Shown in pieces: positions 37,706 through 47,206 of a stretch of DNA of 64,000 nucleotides (the stretch's first letter is position 1; every line of letters starts with the position of its first letter). This DNA is from Candidatus Sulfuricurvum sp. RIFRC-1 (GTDB lineage: Bacteria; Campylobacterota; Campylobacteria; Campylobacterales; Sulfurimonadaceae), in contig NC_020505.1 of the NCBI RefSeq assembly GCF_000310245.1, forward strand, positions 1,956,001 to 2,020,000. The letters run 5' to 3'. Below the pieces are notes generated by a model. The model did no database searches and had not been told where the DNA came from. It saw only the letters and a program-made list of their open reading frames with translations. Made by a program: the position numbers and the translations under genes.

Positions 37706-38764
37706 ATGGATAAAAATAGCAAAATTTATGTAGCCGGTCACCGTGGACTTGTCGGCAGTGCCATCATCAAAAACCTTCACTTCAAAGGGTACAGCAATAT
37801 CATGACCCGTACCCATAGTGAACTTGACTTAACAAGTCAGCAAGCTGTTTCTGATTTCTTTTTAGCCGAAAAACCGGAATACGTCTTTTTGGCTGCAGCC
37901 AAAGTAGGCGGGATCGTAGCCAATAACACTTACCGGGGTGAGTTTATTTATGAAAACGTGATGATCCAGAACAACATCATCCATCAGAGCTTTCTCAACG
38001 GTGTCAAAAAACTGATGTTTTTGGGAAGTACCTGCATCTACCCGAAAAATACCCCTCAGCCGATGCCGGAGCATTGTCTCCTCACAGATACATTGGAATA
38101 TACCAACGAACCTTACGCGATTGCCAAAATCGCCGGTATTAAAATGTGTGAGAGCTATAATCTACAGTACGGCACCAACTATATCAGTGTTATGCCGACC
38201 AATCTCTATGGACCTAACGATAACTTCGATTTGGAAAAATCGCACGTCCTCCCTGCCATGATTCGTAAAATCCATTTGGCCAAACTCCTGAGTGAAAATA
38301 ATACTCAAGCAGTATTGGATGATTTAAAAATGGATGACATTGAAACCGCACTAGGGTATCTTAAAGGTTTCGGTGTGAGCGGTGAACGGGTAGAAATCTG
38401 GGGGAGCGGAAAACCGATGCGTGAGTTCCTCTGGTCCGAGGATATGGCGGATGCTTGCGTATTTCTGATGGAAAATAGAAATTTTAAAGACACCTTTAGT
38501 GCAACTAACGAAATCCGTAACACACACATTAATATTGGAACAGGTATCGATATCAGCATCCATGATTTAGCCTATCTTGTCCGTGAAATTGTAGGATTTA
38601 CCGGTGAGCTTTATTTCAACACCGATAAACCTGATGGAACGATGAAAAAACTAACCGACGTTAACAAACTTCACGCTTTGGGTTGGAAACATACGGTAGA
38701 ATTACATGAAGGAATTAAAATGATCTATACATGGTATTTATACAATCAAGGGAATATTTTATGA
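37706..38764 (+). CDS. fcl: GDP-L-fucose synthase
   Basis: Epimerises and reduces GDP-4-keto-6-deoxymannose to GDP-L-fucose. The 352-residue protein has [31 protein letters not shown], the catalytic serine and tyrosine in [11 protein letters not shown] and [16 protein letters not shown], and [13 protein letters not shown]. It carries about 30 more residues than E. coli WcaG, with an extra segment near [20 protein letters not shown] that is common in several bacterial versions. A GT10 fucosyltransferase at 47203 could use the product. Confidence 0.95.
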   Translation: MDKNSKIYVAGHRGLVGSAIIKNLHFKGYSNIMTRTHSELDLTSQQAVSDFFLAEKPEYVFLAAAKVGGIVANNTYRGEFIYENVMIQNNIIHQSFLNGVKKLMFLGSTCIYPKNTPQPMPEHCLLTDTLEYTNEPYAIAKIAGIKMCESYNLQYGTNYISVMPTNLYGPNDNFDLEKSHVLPAMIRKIHLAKLLSENNTQAVLDDLKMDDIETALGYLKGFGVSGERVEIWGSGKPMREFLWSEDMADACVFLMENRNFKDTFSATNEIRNTHINIGTGIDISIHDLAYLVREIVGFTGELYFNTDKPDGTMKKLTDVNKLHALGWKHTVELHEGIKMIYTWYLYNQGNIL

Positions 38765-39534
38765 AAGTTGTACTATTAGCCGGCGGATACGGAACCCGTA
38801 TTTCAGAAGAGACCGATATAAAACCCAAACCGATGGTAGAAATCGGGGGTAAGCCGATCCTTTGGCATATTATGAAGATGTATTCGGCACATGGATTTAA
38901 TGAGTTTGTTATTTTGCTCGGCTACAAAAGTTACTATATCAAAGAATACTTCGCAAACTATTTTCTTCACCAAAGTGACGTTACTATTAATCTTCAAACC
39001 AATGCTATGGAAGTACACAATAACAGCAGTGAACCATGGAAAGTGACCCTCGTTGAGACAGGATTAGATACGATGACCGGCGGTCGGATTAAACGAGCTG
39101 AACAATATATCGGCAATGAACCATTTTTGCTCACATACGGTGATGGCGTAGCCGATGTAAATATTGCAGAGACGGTGGCATTTCATAAAACCCATGGAAA
39201 AGCACTGACGATGACGGCTATCCAACCGGAAGCACGTTTTGGGAATCTCGATATCCAAGACAACATGAGCGTTGCAAGTTTTATCGAAAAGCCAAAAACC
39301 GAAGGGGGATGGATCAATGGAGGCTTTTTTGTCTGCGAGCCCAAAGTCCTTAACTATTTGAGTGCAGATGAATCGTGTGTATTTGAGCAAGCTCCCCTTC
39401 AAAATTTGGCGAAAGACGGTGAGTTGGTAGCCTTTAAACACCACGGTTTCTGGCAATGTATGGACACGCTACGCGATAATCAAAAACTAAATCAGATGTG
39501 GCACAATGATAAAGCCAAATGGAAGAATTGGTAA
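38761..39534 (+). CDS. rfbF: Glucose-1-phosphate cytidylyltransferase
   Basis: Makes CDP-glucose from CTP and glucose 1-phosphate. The 257-residue enzyme has [19 protein letters not shown], the adjacent [30 protein letters not shown] and [14 protein letters not shown]. The ATG at 38761, overlapping the stop of fcl by 4 bases, is used rather than a GTG ten codons earlier, because it places the nucleotide loop at the very N-terminus. It leads into rfbG. Confidence 0.95.
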   Translation: MKVVLLAGGYGTRISEETDIKPKPMVEIGGKPILWHIMKMYSAHGFNEFVILLGYKSYYIKEYFANYFLHQSDVTINLQTNAMEVHNNSSEPWKVTLVETGLDTMTGGRIKRAEQYIGNEPFLLTYGDGVADVNIAETVAFHKTHGKALTMTAIQPEARFGNLDIQDNMSVASFIEKPKTEGGWINGGFFVCEPKVLNYLSADESCVFEQAPLQNLAKDGELVAFKHHGFWQCMDTLRDNQKLNQMWHNDKAKWKNW

Positions 39535-40631
39535 TGCAAAATCTTTTCGGCGGTCAATATAAAGGAAAAACTGTTCTTATAACAGGCCATACAGGATTCA
39601 AAGGGTCATGGCTGGCATTGTGGCTGAACGAAATGGGTGCCAATGTCATTGGTTATTCCCTTGAGGCTCCGACAGAGCCAAATCATTTAGACCTTTTAGC
39701 GCTTAATATCATTTCCATTATCGGAGATATCCGAGATTTAGAACTCTTAAATAAAACATTTGCAACCTATAAACCGGAGATTGTTTTTCATCTAGCCGCC
39801 CAACCGCTGGTACGCCTTTCCTATGAAAACCCGATCGAAACCTATGAGACGAATGTTATGGGAACCCTTAAAGTGTTTGAAGCCTGTCGAGCCAATGGTG
39901 TAAGAGCGATTGTTAATATTACGAGTGACAAAGCGTATGAGAACCGAGAATGGGTATGGGGATACCGTGAAAACGATCCAATGGGGGGATATGATCCCTA
40001 CAGCTCTTCCAAAGGGTGTGCCGATATTCTTGCTGCCTCTTATCGAAGCTCCTATTTTAACCCCGAAGAGTATAAAAAATCGCATAACACTCTTTTGGCG
40101 TCCTGCCGTGCCGGCAATGTGATCGGTGGCGGAGATTGGGCGAAAGACCGTCTTATGACCGACATTATGCTCTCAGTCTCGCAAGGGAAAAAAGTGAGTA
40201 TCCGAAATCCGAATGCGACCCGTCCATGGCAGCATGTCCTCGAACCGCTCAGCGGCTATCTCGCTATCGGGCAAAAACTGCTCGAAGAACGGGTTGAATT
40301 TGCAGAAGCGTGGAATTTTGGCCCCAGCGATGAGGGGTCTATTACAGTCGAAGAGGTGGTCAATCATGTCAAAAAGCATTGGGATAGAATCGATTATGAA
40401 ATTACCCGTGATCCAAACCAACCTCATGAAGCCAATCTCTTAAAACTCGATTGTTCAAAAGCCCATATCCGCTTAAAATGGAAAGATGTATGGGAGAGTG
40501 AGACGACATTTGAGAAAACGGTATTGTGGTACAAGAATTTTTATGAAAATAATGCCATTGATACAATCGATGATTTAAAGCAATATATTTTAGATGCAAA
40601 AAAGAAAAACTTAGAGTGGAGCATATTTTGA
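39534..40631 (+). CDS. rfbG: CDP-glucose 4,6-dehydratase
   Basis: Makes CDP-4-keto-6-deoxyglucose, the precursor of 3,6-dideoxyhexoses and yersiniose-type branched sugars. The 365-residue SDR has GKTVLITGHTGFKGSWLALW, YSLEAPTEPNHLDLL, FHLAAQPLVRLSYENP, the region ITSDKAYEN and the catalytic DPYSSSKGCADIL. The ATG at 39534 overlaps the stop of rfbF as TAATG. The usual next gene, rfbH, is found only 5 kb further on. Confidence 0.95.
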   Translation: MQNLFGGQYKGKTVLITGHTGFKGSWLALWLNEMGANVIGYSLEAPTEPNHLDLLALNIISIIGDIRDLELLNKTFATYKPEIVFHLAAQPLVRLSYENPIETYETNVMGTLKVFEACRANGVRAIVNITSDKAYENREWVWGYRENDPMGGYDPYSSSKGCADILAASYRSSYFNPEEYKKSHNTLLASCRAGNVIGGGDWAKDRLMTDIMLSVSQGKKVSIRNPNATRPWQHVLEPLSGYLAIGQKLLEERVEFAEAWNFGPSDEGSITVEEVVNHVKKHWDRIDYEITRDPNQPHEANLLKLDCSKAHIRLKWKDVWESETTFEKTVLWYKNFYENNAIDTIDDLKQYILDAKKKNLEWSIF

Positions 40632-42430
40632 GTATACGGGTAGCCGATTACATTGCCAAATTTTTAGCAAATCACAACGATACGGCTAAAACCGTTTTTT
40701 TGGTTTCCGGTGGTGGAAACATGCATATTATCGATGGAATCGGTAAAAATCCTGCTCTTAACTATGTCTGTAACCACCATGAACAAGCGTGTGCAATTGC
40801 GGCAGAGGGATATGCCAGGGTTAGTAATAAGATCGGTATTGCCGTTGTCACTACAGGTCCAGGCGGGACAAACGCGATTACGGGTGTGATGGGAGGATGG
40901 GTTGATTCGATCCCAATGCTGGTGATCTCAGGCCAGGTCAAATTTGTCACAACGATTGCATCTCAACCTGAACTAAATCTTCGTCAGATCGGCGATCAGG
41001 AGATCAATATCGTCGATATTGTTAAACCGATTACAAAATACGCTGTGATGGTAACCGATAAAAATGATATTCGTCGTTATCTCGAAGAAGCTGTCTACCT
41101 TGCCAAACATGGTCGTCCGGGTCCAGTATGGATTGATGTACCGCTTGATATTCAGGGAGCAATGGTTGAAGAGAATGATTTAGTAGGGTTCATTTCTCCT
41201 GAAGAGCCAACTTATGATTGTCAAATTTTCACAGTTCTTGATGCATTGAAAAATGCAAAACGTCCAGTCATTATTGCGGGAAATGGGATTACGTTGTCGA
41301 ATGGAGTACAAGAATTTAGAAAATTAGCTGCTCAATTAAATATTCCTGTTATCGGGACATTCGCACGCTATGATATTGCGAAAGACGATGACTCATTTTA
41401 TTTCGGAAGATCAGGTTCATTAGGTCATCGTGCCGGAAATTTTGTGGTGCAAAACAGTGATTTGATTATTGCTATCGGTGCGAGACTTAATATTCGTGTT
41501 GTGAGTTACAATTGGGAATTTTTTGCCCGCGAAGCAAAAAAGATCGTTGTTGATATCGATCCAAACGAGTTAAAGAAACATACGGTAGAAATCGATGTAC
41601 CGATTGAAGCGGATGCAAAAGTTTTTTGTAGCGAGTTATTAGAAGCGACTGATTCTGCCAAATTACCATCATACAGTGAGTGGATTGAACGATGTCAGCA
41701 CTATCGCCGTGATTTTCCTACGATTACAGATGAGCGTCAAGTGGTTAGCGACGTAGTAGATTCGTATAATTTTTATGATATATTTTCAAACGTTTCGAGA
41801 GATGACGATATTTTTGTATTTGGAAACGGTACGGCCTGCGTAGCGTCTTACCAAAGTTTACGTTTGCGGAAAAATCAAAAAGTGGTTGTAAATTCCGGTT
41901 GTGCATCAATGGGCTACGATGTCCCTGCCGCTATCGGAGCATGTTATGCGAATGATCAGCATGAGGTTATATGCGTAACTGGGGATGGAAGTCTTCAGAT
42001 GAATATCCAAGAATTTCAAACGATCATTCATAATCAGTTGCCAATTAAATTATTTGTTCTCAACAATGACGGATATATCTCCATTCGAAACACCCAAGGC
42101 GGTTTTTTCAAAGGGCATTATGTCGGTTCAACCCATGAGAGCGGAGTAAGCTGCCCAGATACGATTAAGATCGCACAGGCTTATGGTTTTACAACCTATC
42201 GAATAGAAAATCAAACTAACTTAGCTGAAGATATCAGTAAGGTTTTGGCGATGAAAGGTCCTGTTGTATGTGAAGTGATGCTGAGCCCGACGGAAAAGAT
42301 GGAACCGAAACTCTCTTCTGAAGCGAAACCGGACGGGCGGATGGTTTCTAAACCATTGGAAGATATGTTTCCTTTCTTGGATCGTGAAACTTTTAAAGCT
42401 AATATGATTGTAAAGACGATTGATGAATAA
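40628..42430 (+). CDS. Thiamine diphosphate-dependent enzyme, acetolactate-synthase-like
   Basis: A 600-residue ThDP enzyme. The cofactor-activating glutamate lies in NHHEQACAIAAEGYARV near residue 50, and the Mg-ThDP motif starts at CVTGDGSLQMN near residue 449 and ends at LFVLNNDGYIS. The three-domain layout is that of acetohydroxyacid synthases and YerE. YerE adds a two-carbon acyl group from pyruvate to CDP-3,6-dideoxy-4-keto sugars, and CDP-sugar genes flank this one, so a sugar carboligase is a good guess. IolD-like hydrolases are the alternative. The start is taken as TTG at 40628, overlapping the rfbG stop; a GTG at 40616 is also in frame. Confidence 0.82.
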   Translation: MSIRVADYIAKFLANHNDTAKTVFLVSGGGNMHIIDGIGKNPALNYVCNHHEQACAIAAEGYARVSNKIGIAVVTTGPGGTNAITGVMGGWVDSIPMLVISGQVKFVTTIASQPELNLRQIGDQEINIVDIVKPITKYAVMVTDKNDIRRYLEEAVYLAKHGRPGPVWIDVPLDIQGAMVEENDLVGFISPEEPTYDCQIFTVLDALKNAKRPVIIAGNGITLSNGVQEFRKLAAQLNIPVIGTFARYDIAKDDDSFYFGRSGSLGHRAGNFVVQNSDLIIAIGARLNIRVVSYNWEFFAREAKKIVVDIDPNELKKHTVEIDVPIEADAKVFCSELLEATDSAKLPSYSEWIERCQHYRRDFPTITDERQVVSDVVDSYNFYDIFSNVSRDDDIFVFGNGTACVASYQSLRLRKNQKVVVNSGCASMGYDVPAAIGACYANDQHEVICVTGDGSLQMNIQEFQTIIHNQLPIKLFVLNNDGYISIRNTQGGFFKGHYVGSTHESGVSCPDTIKIAQAYGFTTYRIENQTNLAEDISKVLAMKGPVVCEVMLSPTEKMEPKLSSEAKPDGRMVSKPLEDMFPFLDRETFKANMIVKTIDE

Positions 42431-43088
42431 GCAAACTGTTCTAATTACCGGAGCTTCCAAAGGGATTGGCAAAGCGATTACTGACCTTTTGATAAAACAA
42501 AAATCATATAATATATTAACGCCGTCACATGATGATCTTAATCTTTCAGATAGAGAATCCATTAAAATCTACTGTTCAAAACACCCTAAAATTGATATTT
42601 TGATTAATAATGCCGGCATTAACATTCTTGGAGCGGTGGACAGTATCGATGATGATGAAATCGATACAATGCTAGGGACCAATCTAATCGGTCCGATCGC
42701 TTTGATCCGAGCAGTAGTGCCATCCATGAAAATTACTGGTTATGGAAAAATAATTAACATCAGCTCGATTTGGGGTATCCGTTCCAAAGAAAACCGGACA
42801 TTGTATTCGGCAACGAAATTTGCCCTCAATGGGGTGACTAAAGCCTTGTCACGAGAATTGGGAGAATACAATATCTTGGTTAATTCGGTTTGTCCAGGAT
42901 ACGTTAATACGGAATTGACGCAGAAAAATGTTCCACTTGCGGAGCAAGAAAAAATCAAAGCAACCATTCCTTTGGGACGTTTTGCCGAACCTGATGAAAT
43001 TGCGCAAACTGTCGCTTTTTTGATTTCACCCAATAATACCTATATTACCGGTCAAACGATTATCATCGACGGAGGATTTTTAGCATGA
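42423..43088 (+). CDS. Short-chain dehydrogenase/reductase
   Basis: A 221-residue classical SDR with the cofactor loop VLITGASKGIGKAI, the structural NNAGI motif as LINNAGINILG, the catalytic serine in IINISSIWGIRS and YxxxK as YSATKFALNG, and the C-terminal GQTIIIDGGF. Probably NAD(P)H-dependent reduction of a keto-sugar or cyclitol. The ATG at 42423 overlaps the stop of the ThDP gene by 8 bases, and the gene overlaps the next one by 4. Confidence 0.88.
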   Translation: MNKQTVLITGASKGIGKAITDLLIKQKSYNILTPSHDDLNLSDRESIKIYCSKHPKIDILINNAGINILGAVDSIDDDEIDTMLGTNLIGPIALIRAVVPSMKITGYGKIINISSIWGIRSKENRTLYSATKFALNGVTKALSRELGEYNILVNSVCPGYVNTELTQKNVPLAEQEKIKATIPLGRFAEPDEIAQTVAFLISPNNTYITGQTIIIDGGFLA

Positions 43089-44170
43089 CATCACTTCAGA
43101 TACACTCGAATCTTAGAGATTATACGGTCTCTTTTGAAAATACATTTGATTTTTTAAAATCAATGACTGCTATCGAACATAAGTGTATTATGATTGATCG
43201 CAATGTTGCTACTCTATATCAGGATCACTTCAACGCGGTATTCAAACAAGATGAAGTTATTTTATTTGATGCCATTGAGGAAAATAAAACACTTGAATAT
43301 GCCAGCGTTTTGATTGAGCAGATTATTGCACAAGCCGCTAAAAAGAATTTGACAGTGATTTCGATCGGTGGAGGAATTACACAAGATTTGACGGGGTTTA
43401 TTGCATCTACACTCTACCGTGGTGTCAACTGGATTTTTGTTCCAACCACTTTTTTAGCACAAACGGACAGCTGTATCGGCAGCAAAACATCGATTAATTT
43501 CAAATCCTTTAAAAACCTACTTGGGACATTTTATCCACCGTCAAAGATTTATATTAATCCCGCTTTTTTACAAACACTCACGCCTCTTGACTTTTACAGC
43601 GGGATCGGAGAAACGATAAAATTTCAGCTAATGAAAGAAGAAAAGAATAAAAACTTTGATCAAATTATAGAAACTATCGAAAAAGCAAAACAAGACCGTA
43701 CCAAGTTGTTGCCGTTGATTGAAGACAATATGCGTGTTAAGCTTTCCTATATGGAAGGGGATGAATTCGATCAAGGACGACGAAACTTGCTTAATTATGG
43801 CCATTGTTTGGGACATGCACTTGAAACAGTAACTAATTATTATGTTCCACACGGTATTGCGGTAACAGTTGGGATGATTTTTGCTAATGCTGTTTCTTTG
43901 GGGCGGGGATGGATGGAAGAAAAGATTTTTAATGATCTCAATGAAAAACTCTTCGCACCTAATATACCGTTGGTTCTTGAAACCAGCCATTTTGATCGGG
44001 AACGGCTGTTACAGGCGATGAAAAATGATAAAAAGCGCATCGGTAAAGCATTAACCGCCATTATTCCTGATAGTGAATTTGTGATGCAAAAGATGGATGA
44101 TGTGAATGAAGAAGAATTTGATAAAGCATTAAATATGACGAAAGATTTTTTAGTAGGGAGAACAATATGA
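43085..44170 (+). CDS. 3-dehydroquinate-synthase-like sugar phosphate cyclase
   Basis: A 361-residue member of the dehydroquinate synthase superfamily. The NAD loop is SIGGGITQDLTGFIASTLYR, the zinc ligands Glu176 (GIGETIKF), His240 (LLNYGHCLGH) and His256 (YVPHGIAV) are all kept, as is DEFDQGRRNLL. The GKTGINH block of true AroB reads SKTSINF, so the substrate may not be DAHP. Sedoheptulose-phosphate cyclases and 2-deoxy-scyllo-inosose synthase belong to the same fold. In a glycan cluster, a cyclitol or branched-sugar step is likelier than shikimate synthesis, but this is inference. Confidence 0.8.
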   Translation: MTSLQIHSNLRDYTVSFENTFDFLKSMTAIEHKCIMIDRNVATLYQDHFNAVFKQDEVILFDAIEENKTLEYASVLIEQIIAQAAKKNLTVISIGGGITQDLTGFIASTLYRGVNWIFVPTTFLAQTDSCIGSKTSINFKSFKNLLGTFYPPSKIYINPAFLQTLTPLDFYSGIGETIKFQLMKEEKNKNFDQIIETIEKAKQDRTKLLPLIEDNMRVKLSYMEGDEFDQGRRNLLNYGHCLGHALETVTNYYVPHGIAVTVGMIFANAVSLGRGWMEEKIFNDLNEKLFAPNIPLVLETSHFDRERLLQAMKNDKKRIGKALTAIIPDSEFVMQKMDDVNEEEFDKALNMTKDFLVGRTI

Positions 44171-44952
44171 ATATTATCGAACGAGAGATGGTAGAAGTCT
44201 TAAAAGTACTTCGGGATGAGTATGGTGTTTTTGAAATCAAAGCAGAGTTTGAAGCAGAGGGTAGCCGTATCGAGGAGATGATGCGTCTCAAAGATATTAC
44301 GTCAAAAGTTGATTTGCCAATCATTCTAAAAATCGGTGGCGTAGAAGCTATCACCGATATTTACAATGGTCTTTCTATCGGTGTGAAAGGGATTATTGCT
44401 CCAATGGCTGAGACTCCATTCGCAGTTTCTAAATTTCTAAACTCTATCGAGACTTTTGTAGCTGAAGATAATCGCGAAGATGTTGATTTTGCAATAAATA
44501 TCGAAACACAAACTGCCTATGAAAATCTGGATAAAATCTTTACCCTTGAGAAGCTACCTCTTTTGTATGGGATTACTATCGGTCGAGTCGATATGGTCGG
44601 TTCGATGGGGTATGATCGCAGTAAAGTTGATGGGGAAGAGATTTCTGCAATGTGTCGAACCATTTTCCAAAAAGCTCGTGAAAAAAATCTAAAAACAGGC
44701 CTTGGCGGGGCAATTTCTACAGGGTCGATTCCACTCATACAATCATTATTTAATGAAGGATTGGTCGATAAATACGAAACACGAAAAGTTGTTTTTGCAG
44801 CTAATGCAATTTCTAAAGATCCTGAAGCAGGAATTTTAAAAGCAATTGAATTTGAGCTCCTTTGGCTAAAAAGCAAACGTCGATATTACTCACGAATCAA
44901 AGCTGAAGATGATCAACGTATCAATATGCTTGAAAAACGACTTGGCCACTAA
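44167..44952 (+). CDS. HpcH/HpaI-type aldolase/lyase
   Basis: A 261-residue TIM-barrel protein of the HpcH/HpaI/citrate-lyase-beta superfamily, which cleave or form C-C bonds with pyruvate- or acetyl-type units. The metal-binding glutamate is in FAINIETQTAYENLDKIF near residue 120 and the aspartate in GITIGRVDMVGSMG near residue 145. It overlaps the cyclase by 4 bases and the next gene by 1 (TAATG). Its presence with a ThDP carboligase and a cyclase suggests chemistry on a two- or three-carbon branch; the substrate is unknown. Confidence 0.75.
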   Translation: MNIIEREMVEVLKVLRDEYGVFEIKAEFEAEGSRIEEMMRLKDITSKVDLPIILKIGGVEAITDIYNGLSIGVKGIIAPMAETPFAVSKFLNSIETFVAEDNREDVDFAINIETQTAYENLDKIFTLEKLPLLYGITIGRVDMVGSMGYDRSKVDGEEISAMCRTIFQKAREKNLKTGLGGAISTGSIPLIQSLFNEGLVDKYETRKVVFAANAISKDPEAGILKAIEFELLWLKSKRRYYSRIKAEDDQRINMLEKRLGH

Positions 44953-45881
44953 TGACGATTCTCATCATCGGTGCAAACGGGTTTATCGGCAGGCATTTAG
45001 GCGAATATTTGGCCAAGCATAGTACCTATTCCCTCTTGACTCCTAGTAGTAAAGAACTTAATGTTGCTCAGGAAGAAAGTGTTGATGCCTATATGGAAAC
45101 ACATAAGCCTGAGATTATCATCAACTGTGCCAATCGCGGCGGCGGGCGAGACAGCGGCAATGAAAACATCGTTCATGAAAATCTCCGTATGTTTTTCAAC
45201 ATCGTCAAATACTCCGATAAAGTGTCGAAAATCATCCATTTCGGCAGCGGGGCGGAATACAGCAAGCATAAGCCTATTGTTGATGTCAAAGAAGAAGATG
45301 CAGATATTTCTATCCCTTTGGATGAATACGGATTTTATAAATCGATATGTTCCAAATTTATTGATAAAAGTGACAATAACCTCAATCTTAGAATATTTGG
45401 TTGTTACGGTGAGTATGAGAATTATGAGTTCAAATTTATCTCAAATGCCATTGTCAAAAATCTTTTGCATTTACCGATAACGATCAATAAAAATGTCTTT
45501 TTCGATTATATCTATGTGAATGATTTGGTAAAAATCGTCGATCATTTTCTGCATCATGACAGCAAACATAAAGTTTATAATCTGACAACCGGCAAAAAAA
45601 TCGATTTGATTACACTAGTGCATTTGATCAATGAAACGAGTGACTTCACCTCTGAGATCAAGGTCATCAATGATGGTCTGAACAATGAGTATACATCGGA
45701 TAACAGTCGCTTAATGGATGCGATGGACGGATTTGAGTTTACCTCTCATCGTACTGCGATTATAGAGATGCGTCACTATTATGCCTCTATTTTGGATACG
45801 ATCGACAGAGAAAAAATCGAAGCAGACCCCTATTTAAAGCTTTGCACTACATTTTGGAATAAACACGAGGAGAAAGAATGA
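44952..45881 (+). CDS. NAD-dependent epimerase/dehydratase
   Basis: A 309-residue extended SDR: Rossmann loop MTILIIGANGFIGRHLGEYL, the catalytic serine region IIHFGSGAEYSKHKP and YxxxK as YGFYKSICSKF. It resembles reductases/epimerases that finish deoxysugars. It is the last gene of the inserted cassette and overlaps rfbH by 4 bases. The exact reaction cannot be read. Confidence 0.8.
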   Translation: MTILIIGANGFIGRHLGEYLAKHSTYSLLTPSSKELNVAQEESVDAYMETHKPEIIINCANRGGGRDSGNENIVHENLRMFFNIVKYSDKVSKIIHFGSGAEYSKHKPIVDVKEEDADISIPLDEYGFYKSICSKFIDKSDNNLNLRIFGCYGEYENYEFKFISNAIVKNLLHLPITINKNVFFDYIYVNDLVKIVDHFLHHDSKHKVYNLTTGKKIDLITLVHLINETSDFTSEIKVINDGLNNEYTSDNSRLMDAMDGFEFTSHRTAIIEMRHYYASILDTIDREKIEADPYLKLCTTFWNKHEEKE

Positions 45882-47206
45882 CACCGGCAGAACAACTTAA
45901 AAATGAGATATTACAAAAAACCAAAGAATATTATGAATTAGTTCATAAACCTGTACAAGAGAAAGAATTTGTATCCGGTAAAAGCCGTGTAAACTATGCA
46001 GGGCGTGTATTCGATGAACGTGAAATGGTCAATCTCGTCGATAGTTCACTCGATTTTTGGCTCACTTATGGTGATTATTCCAAACAATTTGAGAAAAAAC
46101 TTGCCGACTATCTGGGAGTACGATGGACATTTTTGGTCAATAGCGGGAGTTCAGCAAATTTGCTCGCATTTTATACCCTTACGTCACCGTTATTGGGTGA
46201 TCGTCAGGTCAAACGGGGAGATGAAGTGATCACCGTCGCGGCAGGTTTCCCAACCACCGTTGCTCCTATCGTCCAATACGGCGCCGTTCCTGTCTTCGTC
46301 GATATGGAACTGACTCATTTTAACATCGATGTAACGCAGCTCGAAGCGGCACTGAGCCCAAAAACCAAAGCGATTATGATCGCCCATACCCTCGGGAATC
46401 CTTTTAACCTCCGAGCCGTCAAAGAGTTTTGTGACAAACACAACCTTTGGCTGATAGAAGATAACTGTGATGCGCTAGGCTCTACCTATGAGGGCAAACC
46501 GACAGGAACCTGGGGAGACATCGGAACATCGAGTTTTTACCCGCCTCATCATATGACGATGGGAGAAGGGGGAGCAACCTATACGGACAACCCATTGCTG
46601 AAAAAAATCATGCTCTCGATGCGTGACTGGGGACGAGACTGCTGGTGTGAAAGCGGTATTGATAACACTTGTGGATGCCGTTTCTCCCAAAGCTTCGGAA
46701 CCTTGCCAAAGGGTTATGATCATAAATATGTCTACAGCCATTTCGGATTTAACCTCAAAGTCTCCGATATGCAAGCGGCCATCGGTGTCGCACAGCTCGA
46801 AAAGTTCCCGACATTTGTCGAAAAACGTAAAGAAAACTTCACTAAACTCTACGAAGGGCTAAAGGGAATCGATGAATTGGTTCTGAATTCTGCCACGCCT
46901 AACAGCGATCCTAGCTGGTTTGGATTTATGATCACACTCAAAGACGGTGTACAATTTAGCCGTAATGAACTCGTAGAACATCTCGAAAACGCCAATATCC
47001 AAACTCGCAATCTCTTCGCCGGAAATATGCTCCGCCATCCGATGTTTGACAGTATGGTCCAAGAGTGTGATTATAGAGTTGTAGGTGATTTGCCCAATAC
47101 GGACAAAATCATGAACGACAGCTTCTGGATCGGTCTCTACCCTGGTATGGGGGATAATGCGATTGCTTATATGATTACTAAGATAAAAGAGTTTACCTGT
47201 AAATGA
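45878..47206 (+). CDS. rfbH: CDP-6-deoxy-4-keto-glucose 3-dehydrase (E1)
   Basis: Removes the C3 hydroxyl of CDP-4-keto-6-deoxyglucose with PMP and an iron-sulphur cluster, giving 3,6-dideoxyhexoses. The 442-residue protein has the aspartate-aminotransferase fold with the usual lysine replaced by histidine in SSFYPPHHMTMGEGG (224-225), the E1 hallmark. The [2Fe-2S] cysteines Cys197, Cys255, Cys257 and Cys265 fit CX57CXCX7C exactly. It is separated from rfbF-rfbG by five genes, although these normally adjoin. An E3 reductase partner is not seen here. Confidence 0.95.
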   Translation: MTPAEQLKNEILQKTKEYYELVHKPVQEKEFVSGKSRVNYAGRVFDEREMVNLVDSSLDFWLTYGDYSKQFEKKLADYLGVRWTFLVNSGSSANLLAFYTLTSPLLGDRQVKRGDEVITVAAGFPTTVAPIVQYGAVPVFVDMELTHFNIDVTQLEAALSPKTKAIMIAHTLGNPFNLRAVKEFCDKHNLWLIEDNCDALGSTYEGKPTGTWGDIGTSSFYPPHHMTMGEGGATYTDNPLLKKIMLSMRDWGRDCWCESGIDNTCGCRFSQSFGTLPKGYDHKYVYSHFGFNLKVSDMQAAIGVAQLEKFPTFVEKRKENFTKLYEGLKGIDELVLNSATPNSDPSWFGFMITLKDGVQFSRNELVEHLENANIQTRNLFAGNMLRHPMFDSMVQECDYRVVGDLPNTDKIMNDSFWIGLYPGMGDNAIAYMITKIKEFTCK

